Source of the DNA: Merluccius polli
Lineage: Eukaryota; Chordata; Actinopteri; Gadiformes; Merlucciidae
Assembly: GCA_030340625.1 (NCBI GenBank)
Contig: JAOPHQ010005694.1
Span: forward strand, 1 to 64,000
Length of the DNA: 64,000 bases
Direction of reading: 5' to 3'
The notes under the pieces are model-generated. The model ran no database searches. It was not told the DNA's origin and worked only from the letters and a program-made list of their open reading frames with translations. Position 1 is the first letter of the stretch. Every line of letters starts with the position of its first letter. Positions 1 through 26,703 of this stretch are shown piece after piece. The position numbers and the translations under genes were made by a program.

Positions 1-3000
1 ATGGACAAAGCAGATGAACACAGCGGTTCCATCATACAGCATGTTAACAGGATGACTCATGTACACCAAACTCAACATCATGGATAAACCCATGTTCATT
101 GGTTTGCTTTTCATCTAATTACCCAATCTAATTAATCTAATAATCATCTAATTGAAACAGAAGCTTGTCTCTGAGCACCGGGTCGAGATGGAAAAAAATC
201 CACAAACAAGCCCCCCCCCTGCCTCCCATGTGGAATTTGATTCTCACATGTCAGCGATGTTTAATTGAAGAGCTGGTGGGCATTATGGGATGTGTGATGG
301 AGCTGGCCATCATCTTCCTCACGTGCTCAGCCTCTGTCCTGCAGCAGAACATGACCGCCGGCTCCTTTGTTGTGATAGCATGTCGGCTCGAATAACCCGG
401 TTACCTGCAGGTAATCTTTACAAATAGTTTCGTCTCTCACTGGAACTTTGTTGATTAAATGTCAGACCTTTGAAGCTCTCAGTTGAGACTTCTACGTTTT
501 GGAGAACAGATGTTGTTGTAGTTGTACTCAGGGTGTTTTTAACCTATTGTATATTTTTCTGGAGAATATTGATATCAGGAAATAGATTAATCACTTTCAA
601 ACAAAAATAAGCTTCAAAAACCTAATGTGTGCCGCAGTGAAATGAGGTCAGACGAAACACATACACTGTAACAGTGATTTATAATGTAGCTTTGGCTGTA
701 CCACTGCCCTATGATGGCCTCCTCCTCCATATGGGGTCATCATCAACATATGTCAGGAGAACATGGCCAATGTGGTTCTCCTCTGGGCGCTGCCGGCTAT
801 CGCCTGCATAGCGCATGTCATCACCCTCCACTGCTGCCGGAGTCTCTAGTCCACTCTACTTGCATCCAAGGTTGCTGTTGAATGAAAGTGGATTACAGCT
901 CTATGTTCCTATTCATTCAGATGGACAGGGTGGGTGATGGATGGCTCAGGCTGGTGCTCAGCCCCTCAGCCTCAGCGCCCTCTGGGCCAAAGGCGTACAA
1001 AGAAGCATAATGAACTTTAATAATTGGAAATCACTCCAGTAGACATTGTGGGGTCGTTGTGAGGTTGCATATAAAATATAATGGGTCTTTTCGTGTTCTC
1101 CCCTCTGTCTGCGTTATTTTAATCAAGTGCGAATGAGGCTGAACAAAAAGTTTATTATTTTTTTCGCTTATGGAATACTTACAGCGAAACGTCCTTTCAT
1201 GCTCAACATGCCTCTTCTAGGGCGTTTGTCTGCGCAAGAACACTTGCTTCACCATGGAAGAGCTAAATAGACCGTGAGTTAATAACGTTCTTTTTAAAAA
1301 CGCAAGGCATGGGAACAAAGATACAAGATTAACATAGGGAGGTTTAGTAGTGGATATTATTAATTAGGGTTAGGGTGAGACAATACAATTATAATATTTA
1401 ACTTGTCAAACCAATCAAACCATATGTGGGTGACCAAATGTTCCCCCAGACTGCTCAATGTTGGTTTCTGACAAGTCCAGGTTTACTTTTTTTGATGTGT
1501 TAAAGGGGCTTTAAGGTAAGATTTAAAGTTTTTTTGTTAACATTATTTTTGGTAATATGTCTGATATAACTTCAAACCTAGTAATCTATGCCATTCTGTC
1601 ACTGAAAAATAAGAAGTAACTTACAGATAAACAATTTGTTGAATCCTGTTTTTTGCCAGTCCTCTGGACAACCAGTTTTGTGAACGTTACTCTGCTCCGA
1701 ACTCAAGTTGCGTTCTTTTTTGTGACGTCGAAGAGCCTCGAAGTGTCCCGCTTCGACGTCCCGATGATGTGTGGAGCTCCGTCTGCAGTGGTTGATGTCC
1801 GCGTCCGTGAGTGGGGGTTAAGCTTCTCGGAAACTCATAGTGTAACGCCAAGGTGTGTGGCCCATTTCATATACAACATCGCTCATTATAGCGCTCATAC
1901 ACAACAGTGATACTAGCTTAAAAAAAGTATTGCAAAGTAGGTGTTTGGTCGTAACCATGGAGATAACAAGGCCCCCCTCCTTTCTAGCACTCTTACGCCC
2001 AAAAAGCTTTTTTTTAAAAAACTCATAGTTGTCGAATTGAGCTGAAATAGGGGTTCACTTACAATTTAAGCAATATAATTTCAGTGTAATGTGTTAGAAA
2101 TGCCATAGCCATCCATCAGCTATTAGTGAGTGAAATGCTCTGTGAGAATATCTGCTCTGGTTGACTGCACCTGCCTCTGTATGAGACTATTAAGATTTTA
2201 GACCGCTCCCGCCTCATTCTGACCAATTAGGCATCTCTTCCCTGATTGGTTCAGGGAATCCATCTTGCCTGTCAATCACATGTATGCACACAGTGCTATC
2301 ATTGTTCCACCACAGTGTGTGAATGCAGCACTTCTCAACAGCGGAGAAACGTAGGGAGGGAACAGAGAGGGACGGGACAGCTTTTCTTTTGGGTTGTTTA
2401 TTTTCAAAATCTTGCTCTCGCCATTTTCTGCGCTCTCTCTTCAACTTTCACAGCTTCAAGGATCAGATCAGAACTTGGCAAAAGCAATATGATAACCCTT
2501 TGTGATGTCTTTATGAGTTTGAAACATATGCTTTACTACAGTATTCTGTTGTGTGGTCTCATGACTAGAACACTCTGGGTTAGCACACCACGGCCATCTG
2601 TAGTCATCCTTTACACGCAACAGGCCTTCACCAGCCTTACAATGAACCGATGAACCAAGGGACATCTGCTACTGTATTGGTGGCTGATTAAATACCGTTA
2701 ACATGTAGACAAATGTGTTCTCTTAGAATATAGATTTAAAGTTCAAGCTGCTTAAGGACAGCCAACATTCGGGGAGACAGACGGTAGCTGATTGGCTTCA
2801 ATCCATTGGCTCCAATCGGTAAGCAGTAATGCATTCTCATCTGTTTGGGTGTGTCTCTCTTTTCTCATTGTGTAGATCACTTGAAACACTCAATAATTTT
2901 ACACTACAATAGTTTTACATCTGATCACATTGTATTTCTACGACTCATCATGTGTATAGAATTAGTTAGAGATTGTTTGGTAGTTCTTTGTTAAGACCCG

Positions 3001-3125
3001 TACTTGCTGCCCTGTACTTCTGGTTTGACACCCAAATTGATTTCCCATCTGGAATTAATGAAGAGCATCCATCTCATTTGTTGTTCCTTTCTGCACTTTC
3101 TTGAAACATCCTCCTCTCCCACCAG
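1..3125 (+). other. grm8 intron; no gene recognised
   Basis: By inference this is intron upstream of the exon at 3126. I looked for the earlier ligand-binding exons of a group III mGluR and did not find them. The ORFs at 165 and 1653 show no familiar domain. Part of 1500-2340 is probably an old repeat. Confidence 0.6.
2103..2140 (+). repeat. Repeat shared with 4938-4975
   Basis: GCCATAGCCATCCATCAGCT plus ATTAGTGAGTGAAATGC recurs at 4938-4975 with few changes. Both copies are followed by GTTGACTG. The region 1500-2340 around copy 1 (including the short hairpin GACGTCGAAG/CTTCGACGTC at 1724-1760) is probably a larger unclassified repeat. Confidence 0.65.
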
Positions 3126-17880
<14,755 letters not shown>

Positions 17881-18740
17881 GGAGCGCCGGAGGGCGGCGC
17901 AGAAGAACAAGATGATCCCGGGCCTTTTGGCGGGAGAGTTGTGGGAGCGGTTGTGACCAGGATGTACAGCTGTCAACACCGCAGATGACTGGGGAGCGGA
18001 CTGTGGTGTTCTGTACAATCTTTACTTCCACACAGGAATCATTGGTTTCACCACTAAGAGACGCCCTGGACACCCGAACAGTCGCCAAAGCCAAACCATC
18101 TGCAAATGGGAGACAGGCAAGGTGACCACAGAAGAAACAATGGAAACAAGAACAGTTTTAAGATAAGGAAATGCAAAGGGAAAAAAAAAAAGTTTTGAGG
18201 AGCAACATTTTGTGTTGATATTCTAATTGTGTGTAAAAATGTGAAAATGTCCGGTTTGTGTCTCCTGTTGTCTGTCTGTGGACCTGCATCCTGATAGCCT
18301 ATGAATCTGTTTTTTTTGTGCTGGCTAATTGAGCGGTAACTGAAAGGGTGCTAACTGAACGATGGCTAATGGAGCAGTAGTTAACTGAACAATGGCTAAC
18401 TGGATAGCAGCTAACTGAATGGTAGCTAATTAAAAGGTAGCCAACTAAAGGGTAGCTTGCTGAACAATGGCTAACTGGATAGCAGCTAACTTAAACATAG
18501 CTAATTGAGAGGTAGCTAACTAAAAGGTAGCTAGCTAAACTATGGGTTACTGGATAGCAGCTAATTGAGCGGTAGCTAACAACAATGACTAAATGAACAG
18601 TAGCTCACCGAAACGATAGCTAACGGAACAAGATGAAAGGTAGCCTCTGGTTGTGAAATGTGTAAATGCCGTTGTTAAAGCATGCTAATTTTATACAAAG
18701 TTCTATTTATAATAAAGGAATGTTTCACAAGTATGTAGCA
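17881..18740 (+). other. grm8: grm8 3'UTR with poly(A) signal
   Basis: Sequence downstream of the grm8 stop. The first good AATAAA is at 18711-18716 (TTTATAATAAAGGAATG), so the transcript probably ends near 18730-18740, giving a UTR of about 850 bases. It contains an 11-A run at 18180-18190 and a degenerate GCTAAC minisatellite. The exact cleavage site is inferred. Confidence 0.6.
18325..18640 (+). repeat. Degenerate minisatellite in the grm8 3'UTR
   Basis: About 20 imperfect copies of a 13-16 base unit close to GGTAGCTAACTGAAC. A higher-order period of roughly 75 bases is also visible: the block around CAATGGCTAACTGGATAGC occurs near 18390 and again near 18465. It lies between the stop codon and the poly(A) signal and so is probably transcribed. 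Confidence 0.8.
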
Positions 18741-20648
18741 TGGTTGAATAACTGTTTGGGTCCAAGGCAAGAGATTAAAGAAGCCATAAAACATACAAGT
18801 TATATGTTTGTTAGTAGCTGATTTTAAATCATCTACAAATTACAAAATATGTGGTTAAAACATACTAATACTGAGCTCCAGCTGTATTTTCCCCTGCAGA
18901 AGTTACCAAGAAGTTACCAGATTGCATATTGATGGTTATGGTCAGTGACATTACAACATAGAGAAGCTACTATTTTCAGGAGTTTATTACCGGTATACCT
19001 TATTATCCTAGATTGTGATCAAAAGTTCCACAGTGCATTGAGTTGGAGAACTGGGAAAACATTTGGCTGCACTTTCAAGCAGAATGTTTTTCATCAGTTG
19101 AAATGTGGAACTGTAGGTTCATAATTATATTTATAGTTTTGGAGCAGACAGACTACAGCCTCCAGTTTTTAGTTATTAATGCAGAATCTGACCCCCACTA
19201 CTATACAATACTTTTATTTTAACAGTATTTCCATATTTCATATTTCATATACTTGTCCTAGATATTAAAAGCTGAAAGCAATAGAAAGTTAGATATATAT
19301 TAATAAATGTCTTGTGAGAGCCCAGATCTATTTAAGAAGAGACAAAGCACAGAGCCGTGTTCTCCAGGAAACAATGTCTTCCTATGCAACATCAACAAAT
19401 CCACTCCTCCAACTTGACAAAGGATCATTCACCTGGAAGGAGCAGCAAAGCTGAACAGATACCAGGAGAAAATGCTCATTGATACACAAATCCATGTTGT
19501 CATATTGATTCTTTATATACAGTTATTGATTCTTTATATAAAGTGTGCATGGGGCACATCGGTGGAAGAGGCCAACCTCAGCAGAATCGTCCAGCGTTTC
19601 ATCATGCGTCTTAATAACAAAGGCGGAAAACTGGTCAAGGTAATCAATATGGGGCAGCAGAGCGGTCCGACCCGGGATCAATGAAAAGAGCAAGTGAGAA
19701 CGGCTCATGCATGTAATTAATGTTCCTGCATGCTCTGCTGGACACCAGCCGGTGGTCCGACAGCCGAGACCCCCTGCTGTGTTGCGTCTCTGCCTCATGC
19801 TCGGCAGTTTAGCGAACACGCACGCACAAACACACAAGCAATGTCCTAAATCTGCACTTCTGGTGTTTTCGAGAATCCAGCAGTAACTCCTTGTCCCCTG
19901 CTGAAGAAACAGCCAAAACAGTGCCCTCTTCAAACAACTGCTTGTCCAAGATGAAGTTGCCTAATGATTGCCGCTCTAGTCTAAGACACTTCTAATGAGG
20001 AGGAAATGTAGCAGGACTGCATCTTACCTCTTGGTATTCATCTAAGATAAGTGTTAGGGTTATCTTTTTGCTCTCAACTCTTCTCTCTCTCATGGACGAA
20101 AAGGACTGCAGAGAATCGACCGGATGTTCGATAGTTCTCTCAAATCTGTTCTACTTCTCAGGGTTAGAACTGCTTCAACTCTCTGTATAAAACACCTTGT
20201 TCTCCCTGATTGGGAGAACAAGTGGTGTGACTGATTTAATGTGTGTTGAATAGTATAGCATAGTGGCTAGCATAGTCGGCTCCATTTCAGAAAATACTTT
20301 GTTCAATTCCCAATATATACATACTAGTCAATACGGGTCAAAGGGTATGTATTTCCTTTGTGTTAAGTCAAGTGTATACAGTTTAGCTATTGGATCTGAC
20401 CTTAGTTAGGGTCAGCGTTAAAGGTCACTGTGCCCATGCCTGCACCGTTTACACTTTTAAATGGATCTATACTCCCAGACATGTTTTATCCAATCCATGT
20501 TTTAAGTTTGTGTTAATGGCTTGGGCAGGTGGCAGCAGCCAGCAGGTACATGAACAACAGTGGGGAGACCAGTTGCCACCTGTTATCCTTTCAATGAAGT
20601 TGTTGTGCGTATGTAAGTTCTTGGACGCTGAGGTGGAAGTGGACAAGG
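18741..20648. other. Intergenic DNA downstream of grm8
   Basis: No gene was assigned. One stretch at 19557-19639 reads openly as SVEEANLSRIVQRFIM and RLNNKGGKLVK followed by GTAATC, and could be a short exon, but I recognise no family. A perfect 11-bp hairpin CTTGTTCTCCC lies at 20196-20222. Confidence 0.5.
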
Positions 20649-20656
20649 CTCTAGGG

Positions 20657-21378
20657 CAGTGTTTCCCAAACTTTTCTTCTGGGGACCCACTTTTTGAAAA
20701 TAACAAACCACCGCGACCCAATTCACGTTAAGGCATCGCGAGAAGAGCATAATTGCACATAAATGTACGTTCCTGAACCTTATCACTGCCATTTCCCCAT
20801 CACTTTATGCTAGGACTATTGTATTATAGACCTATTGAATGGATGAACCACACATTTCAAAGAGACATTTCTTTAATAACTTCATGTTTTGCACTTATTA
20901 TTGATTAATTCATTTAAGTGAGTTCATCTTTTAATGAGTAAACCAATATTGGCCTACACATTTCAAATATAACTTCATAAATTACATCAAACAAATGCAT
21001 TTAGTTTAACAGGCTCTCCTTTTTTCATATCATTAGTACAACAACCATAATTTATTCTATAGCAGCCTTTTATATTAGATTCATCATATAATAATTATCC
21101 GAGCACATTTAATATCAAAAACAGGCTAAATTTTTTTTTATTGACAACAATTTTTGAAAATCGTTTGGTATGTGGATGTGAGCCAGCGAGATTTAGGCTG
21201 AACGTGAGAGGGCAGCAGCAGCTTAATGCCAATGGGTAGAAACGGCAACACCCCCATGTGGACAAAGTATGTACTGCAGATGAAAATAATCTTAAGATTT
21301 TGCAGAGGTATTTGGCGACCCAATTAAAATCCTGTGCGACCCACCTGTGGGTCCCGACCCAGGCTTTGGGAAACACTG
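20657..21378. mobile_element. hAT (Charlie-like) non-autonomous element
   Basis: A 722-bp element with termini CAGTGTTTCCCAAAC and GGGAAACACTG and a perfect 8-bp target duplication CTCTAGGG at 20649-20656 and 21379-21386. CAGTGTTTCCCAAAC ends are typical of Charlie-type hAT elements. No intact transposase was seen. Confidence 0.92.
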
Positions 21379-22475
21379 CTCTAGGGTAACACATCCTTAC
21401 AATGTGTAATTAGGGGTGGATTGGATTCTAGATGTAGTACTTAAAGATGCATTGAGTTTCATTCACAACATCCGATAGAAGCTCATCCTGCTAGCAGCTT
21501 GTAAAGAGGCTGTCCTGCACTACTAGCCTAATTGGCTTTTTGATAGACACAGAGCAAAGTTCTGTGCAAAGTTCTCACTGACAGAGTGGTTTCTCTGATC
21601 GGTTCGGTAAAAGTTTAAGGTCTACGTGTTTCTAATTGGCAACCCCCATCAATCTGGGTAATATTGAAGGAGATCGCTCTATTCAGTGCCATCCTATTTG
21701 TAGTATTTGTACCGTCCCTCTTGAATCTGGTAAAAGAGAAAGATTCGATTTTTATGATCAGCACCATATTCAGGATATTAGGAGTTGCAAAGGTGGAGGT
21801 AGCTGTGAAGAGTTTAGGGTGGTGGGGGAGAGGGTTTAGGGTGGTGGATGTGGAGGTGGATGTGGTGGTGCAGGAGCTGATGGTGAAGAGAGTTTGGTGT
21901 GTTGGTGGTGGCTGTAGGAGGTGGAGATAGAACTGGTGTAGAGGGTGTGGGTGGGGTGCTGGTGATTGTAAATGTGGAGGTGAGAGGTGCTTGTGGTGGT
22001 GGTGGTGGTGTTGTAGGATGTGGAGGTAAAAAAGAGTTTGGGGTTACCAGTGTGTCTTTGATGGTGGGAGAGTGAGAGATGTTCTGGCTGAGGTCCCAGC
22101 TGGCCTGTTGAAGACCAGATGTATGTAGTGTGTGGTGAAGCTGGGTCAAAGTCATGATGTGCATGTTCACATGTGCTTGTATGTGTTTGAGCGTGCATTT
22201 GCATGTAGGTCGGCTGTGTCTCTGTGTGTGCATGCGTGTACATGTGTGTTTCATACCTATAGATTAAGACTGTGTAGTACATGTGGGAATGTTTCGTTTG
22301 TGTCTGTGTTTCTTAATCACCTACACACAATGTCCAATTATACACAATGTCTAATCACACACAATGTCCAATCAATCACACACAAAGACGACATTTTACG
22401 ACAACTTAAATTGTATTCCTTCCGCCGTGTCATGTCGCAGGTCCAAGTAAACAGTATAAAAGGCTGTGATTAAAT

Positions 22476-22785
22476 GTAGGAGAGATCAGAGAGTATTAAG
22501 AATATTAGAGAGCAGAGTATTAAGGGTGTTATAAACATATTAGACATCAGAGAGTATTAAATGTGTTATTAAACATATTACAGATCAGAGAGTATTAAGA
22601 GTGTTGTTAAACATATTAGAGATCAGAGAGTATTAAGTGTGTTATTAAACATATTAGAGATCAGAGAGTATTAAGAGTGTTGTTACACATATTAGAGATC
22701 AGAGAGTATTAAGGGTGTTATTAAACATATTACAGATCAGAGAGTATTAAGGGTGTTACTGAATATATTAAAGATCAGGGAGGTT
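22476..22785 (+). repeat. 38-bp tandem repeat
   Basis: About eight copies of a 38-base unit containing AGATCAGAGAGTATTAAG and TGTTATTAAACATATTA. The inner copies are nearly identical and the outer ones are degenerate. Confidence 0.9.
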
Positions 22786-23428
22786 TGTGTATCGATCCTT
22801 TCCGATTTGATTGATTGATTGATTTTCCATAAGGCTAATACTTAGTGGACGCCCCAGCACACCCACTTGGTGTCACAATCACAGAAACATGTCAGGGTAT
22901 GATCGGTGAGTCTCCATCTGTTTGTCTCTCTGTAGATCTGAAAGAGCCCGGCTCTGGGGACAGGACTTTTACCTTCTAGACCTGACATTTTCCATTGTTG
23001 GAAAAACACCGAGCGTTGCTAAACTGTAAAACCATCTGCAGTGTCCTGGAGAGGAACCAGATGTGATACTACTATGTGATACGGGTGGAGGACATGTTTT
23101 CCAAGCCGTTCCAGTCTAGTGGCCCCCCAGCTGCCTCACGGCGTTGACAGCTAGGCTAGCCGCTGAGCCGCATGTGATGTGTTTGCCTTTCTCTGGCCCT
23201 CCTGCCATGAAATGTACCGCAGACATATCAGATCCTAGGCTTTGACATCTGCCGTCACTGTTTTCATATCCATGCCATCAAGCTCAGGAAACTCTTGAAG
23301 TTACCAAACATTAACCAAGTCATATAACCAAACTAACAAATCTAACTGGGGCATGATTTGTAGTAAATTACTGCTAATTGGCTGACATTGTGGCACTAAT
23401 TGGGTTTGCACTGTGTCTCACACACACA

Positions 23429-23432
23429 CTGT

Positions 23433-23482
<50 letters not shown>
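23429..23482 (+). repeat. (CA)n microsatellite
   Basis: Uninterrupted CA repeat of about 25 units. Confidence 0.95.
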
Positions 23483-23485
<3 letters not shown>

Positions 23486-24468
23486 TTCCCTGCCCACTCA
23501 GCCCACCTGTCCACCACTTTGTCACCTCTATGAGCTGACAGGAAGTTATAATTAACTGAGGGGCCCTCAGGGGCCCCAGTGGGCAGAGATGAGCCACTCT
23601 GGGTTAATGATCCTCAACCCAAGCATTGTGTACCGTTAGCTTCTCCTGCTGGTGCCTACCGAGGGCTGCTTTGTCTTCATTTACATTCTCCTTCAAGCTA
23701 GCTGGCTAGCCTACTCACACACACAGGCCTGGAGGAATGTCATTATGAACAGGTTAACTCCCAGGGCAGCGCCCTAGGAGATATTTAGCATATGTAACCT
23801 AACTAATGGACTTCCTACTGGTGAAAATTATATTTACAGTGGTCATTTATTAGGAATTGTCTAGTTGATTTATGAGATTATGGTTGAGGTATTAAGTTAA
23901 CCCCCCCTCCCCTCCCCTGTTCCTCTGTATGTAGCATCTTCAGAATATCTTAGCTTGTCTTTAGTTTACTTTTTATCTTTACCTTCTATCTGCGGGCACA
24001 ATCAGTCTAATGATGTTATGGACGCTGGTGCTGAAGATGGACTACTAAAATATTACTTAATTACCAAGTTTGGAATTGAATTAAAAAAGGAATGTAGGCT
24101 ACCAGTCACAAAAGTAAAAACAAAATGGTTGTAATTGTTGTATAATTCTATGACAATAGTATAATTCTATGACAATAACGGCCGTTGTTGAACGGCCGAA
24201 TGGTGCGTCACTTGCTATCGCAAGGAATTGTGGGACGGCATGATTTCCCTTCCTTTCATAAAGGATGGTCCAGTGTACCTTATACTAAAGAAAAAAGGTA
24301 TACTTACGGGTCATTTAACTGAATCCTTCCTAAGCAAAAAGGCTATTCGACCGCATGTCCCAACTTCACGCACTTCCTGTTTTCCCCCTGTGTCCTGGTT
24401 TGTGAGATGTCTGCCACCTGTGTTGATTCCTGATTATATTCACCTCGGTCCATGTTGTGGACGTCTCA

Positions 24469-24538
24469 TATCTTGCTGAGAAGAAAACCAGTGAAAAAAA
24501 ACAGTGGAGACTCCAACTGGTTTTCTTCTCAGCGAGAT
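24469..24538. repeat. 23-bp inverted repeat with about 23-base loop
   Basis: ATCTTGCTGAGAAGAAAACC(AGT) pairs with (ACT)GGTTTTCTTCTCAGCGAGAT, with a single T-G position that would still pair as G:U in RNA. It lies in intergenic DNA between grm8 and pot1. Confidence 0.8.
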
Positions 24539-25038
24539 ACGTTCTGAATACAAAAAGCCAAACAAATGAATGTGAATTGAATGTCTTTGAGCAGAACCAC
24601 ATGCATGGATTTAGATTTGACTCCTCATTGGACTTGAGGACTTGAGATGTAATTCTGTCATGGTATGCACTCAAAACCCAAGTGTATAAACAAAGATATA
24701 AATAACACGCAGTGAATGATATATTCACCTTGTCACAGATACAACAGACCAAAACCGTTTCACAAATGTCCACCATCCGCTTCAGTGAGCATTCCTGTGA
24801 TTTAAGAATGATGAAGGATTAGTGGCTGTGATTGTGAATACATTTCATAATAAAAGTTGCATTTGTTTATCTGGACTGAAGCTTGTAAGTCTCATTACAG
24901 GGAGTAGCTACTTTAAAGCTAAAAGGCGCATACTAGACATTGTAAAAGATGGATATGACATACATTGTGTGATTTGGTTCCCTTCACACTTAGAAAATAT
25001 CATTCTTTTTAATGAGGGAATAAGCACATAGGTAACCA

Positions 25039-25062
25039 CCCCCCCCCCCCCCCCCCCCCCCC
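25039..25062 (+). repeat. 24-C homopolymer
   Basis: Pure C run in intergenic DNA. Confidence 0.95.
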
Positions 25063-25492
25063 GAAACACAACAAAATGTACTGAAGCGAGTATAACACGC
25101 TCATGTTGTTTTCTCTTTATCCATCCAGCCTTGAATGTGTTGCTGTTGAGTCAGAGTGGGGCTGAGCCGGGCCGAAACGCCCTGGATCTGTCACAGCATA
25201 TGAGATGTTCCAGACAAGCCTACAGTCCTGTACTCATGCCTCCGTCTGTGGGTGTCATCCTTCATCTCCTCCATAGACATTTCCATGTTGAGTTGTTGGT
25301 CAAATGATTCTGTTGTCTGTACCTATTACATCCATTGTGCGTGGCTGTACTGAATCGTTTTGAACCAGCAGAGGGGTTCGGGGGTCTGACCCATGTGGTT
25401 TGACGGGGGTGATGTGGATACAGGTGGTAGTATCACTATTATGGTTTCAACCTATTAGCAGCAGCAAAAAGGATCAATCTTTTATCCATAAC

Positions 25493-25614
<122 letters not shown>

Positions 25615-25672
25615 AGAGGAAGAGACAGACAGAGTACAAATATATGTAGTTTGTAAAAGTAAAAATGAGTTG

Positions 25673-26000
25673 ACGATTTGTCTGTAACTTCACGTTTCCT
25701 TTGCCTGAGGCTCACAGGCTCTCGCCGGGCTTTCAGTAGCAATACAGTCACACACCACTAGTCGGCGCGTAGCACCCAGTGATGTTAAGCGTGTCATGGC
25801 TGCCGTTAATGAGACTGGCCGGTCATCGGAAACTTCGAACAACTCATGGGTAAGTTAACGTTTGTTTTCCTCATAAATAAACGCATTGACGTCACTGGGT
25901 GCTACGCGCCGACTAGTGGTGTGTAGACTGTATTGCTACTGAAAGCCCGGCGTGAGCCTGAGCTCAGGGCAAAGGAAACGTGAAGTTACAGACAAATCGT
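25673..26000. mobile_element. Foldback element with 110-bp arms and mini-exon in the loop
   Basis: Left arm 25673-25782 and right arm 25892-26000 are inverted repeats with only a few differences (for example ACTAGTCGGCGCGTAGCACC and its complement). The 109-base loop contains an 18-codon ORF at 25796-25849 (MAAVNETGRSSETSNNSW) ending exactly at a perfect donor GTAAGT. The left flank is a GA microsatellite and a G-run; the right flank is a long minisatellite. No target duplication was identified. Confidence 0.75.
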
Positions 26001-26101
26001 TTTTACACACGGATCGCATTTGCAGATCTGCACAGCAGAAGTGTGCCAAAATCCACGTGTAAAAAAACGGCCAATCAGAGCTCCCGCCTGAGTTATAACT
26101 G

Positions 26102-26445
26102 ATGACAGACATTTACAGATCTCAGTATGCATTTACAGATCTGTTTACACATTCACAGATGTGTGTACACTTACAGATCTCTGTACATATTTGCAGATTT
26201 GTCTTCACTTGCAAAACGAATACAGACACACAGATTTTTTTACACACACACAAATGTGAATACAGACACACAAATCTTATCACAAACACACAAATGTGAA
26301 TACAGACACACAGATTTTTTTACACACTCACAAATGTGAATACAGCTAGACAAATCTTATTATGCACACACAAATGTGAATACACACAAATCTTATTACA
26401 CACAAATCTTATTACACACATACAGATTGAGATACGCACACACAA
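26102..26445 (+). repeat. Degenerate minisatellite next to the foldback element
   Basis: The first part repeats TTACAGATCTGTTTACAC-like units. The second part repeats ACACACAAATGTGAATACAG and ACACACAAATCTTATTACAC in alternation. Confidence 0.8.
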
Positions 26446-26703
26446 ATAATATTGTCTCAATAATACCCCCATATCTGGGACAATGAAAATGTCATATTAA
26501 GCAATTTCCCTTTATCCATGCATCCATCTCTCCATCCATCCTCATTATATCCATCCATAGCCCCGAGTCTTCCTCCGATGAGTCTTCCCACAGGGTCTGG
26601 ATCGACCGGCAGTCAGCCCATCGACCACCTGGCCTCACCTGGACGTCTGGACGCCCAGATGACTGGAGGTGGAATGAAGCCCTACCAGCCTGAGGATAAT
26701 CAA

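Noticed and set aside
22476..22785. Regular 38-bp repeats as a CRISPR array
   Set aside because: There are no unique spacers between constant repeats, no cas genes, and the genome is a vertebrate; this is an ordinary minisatellite.
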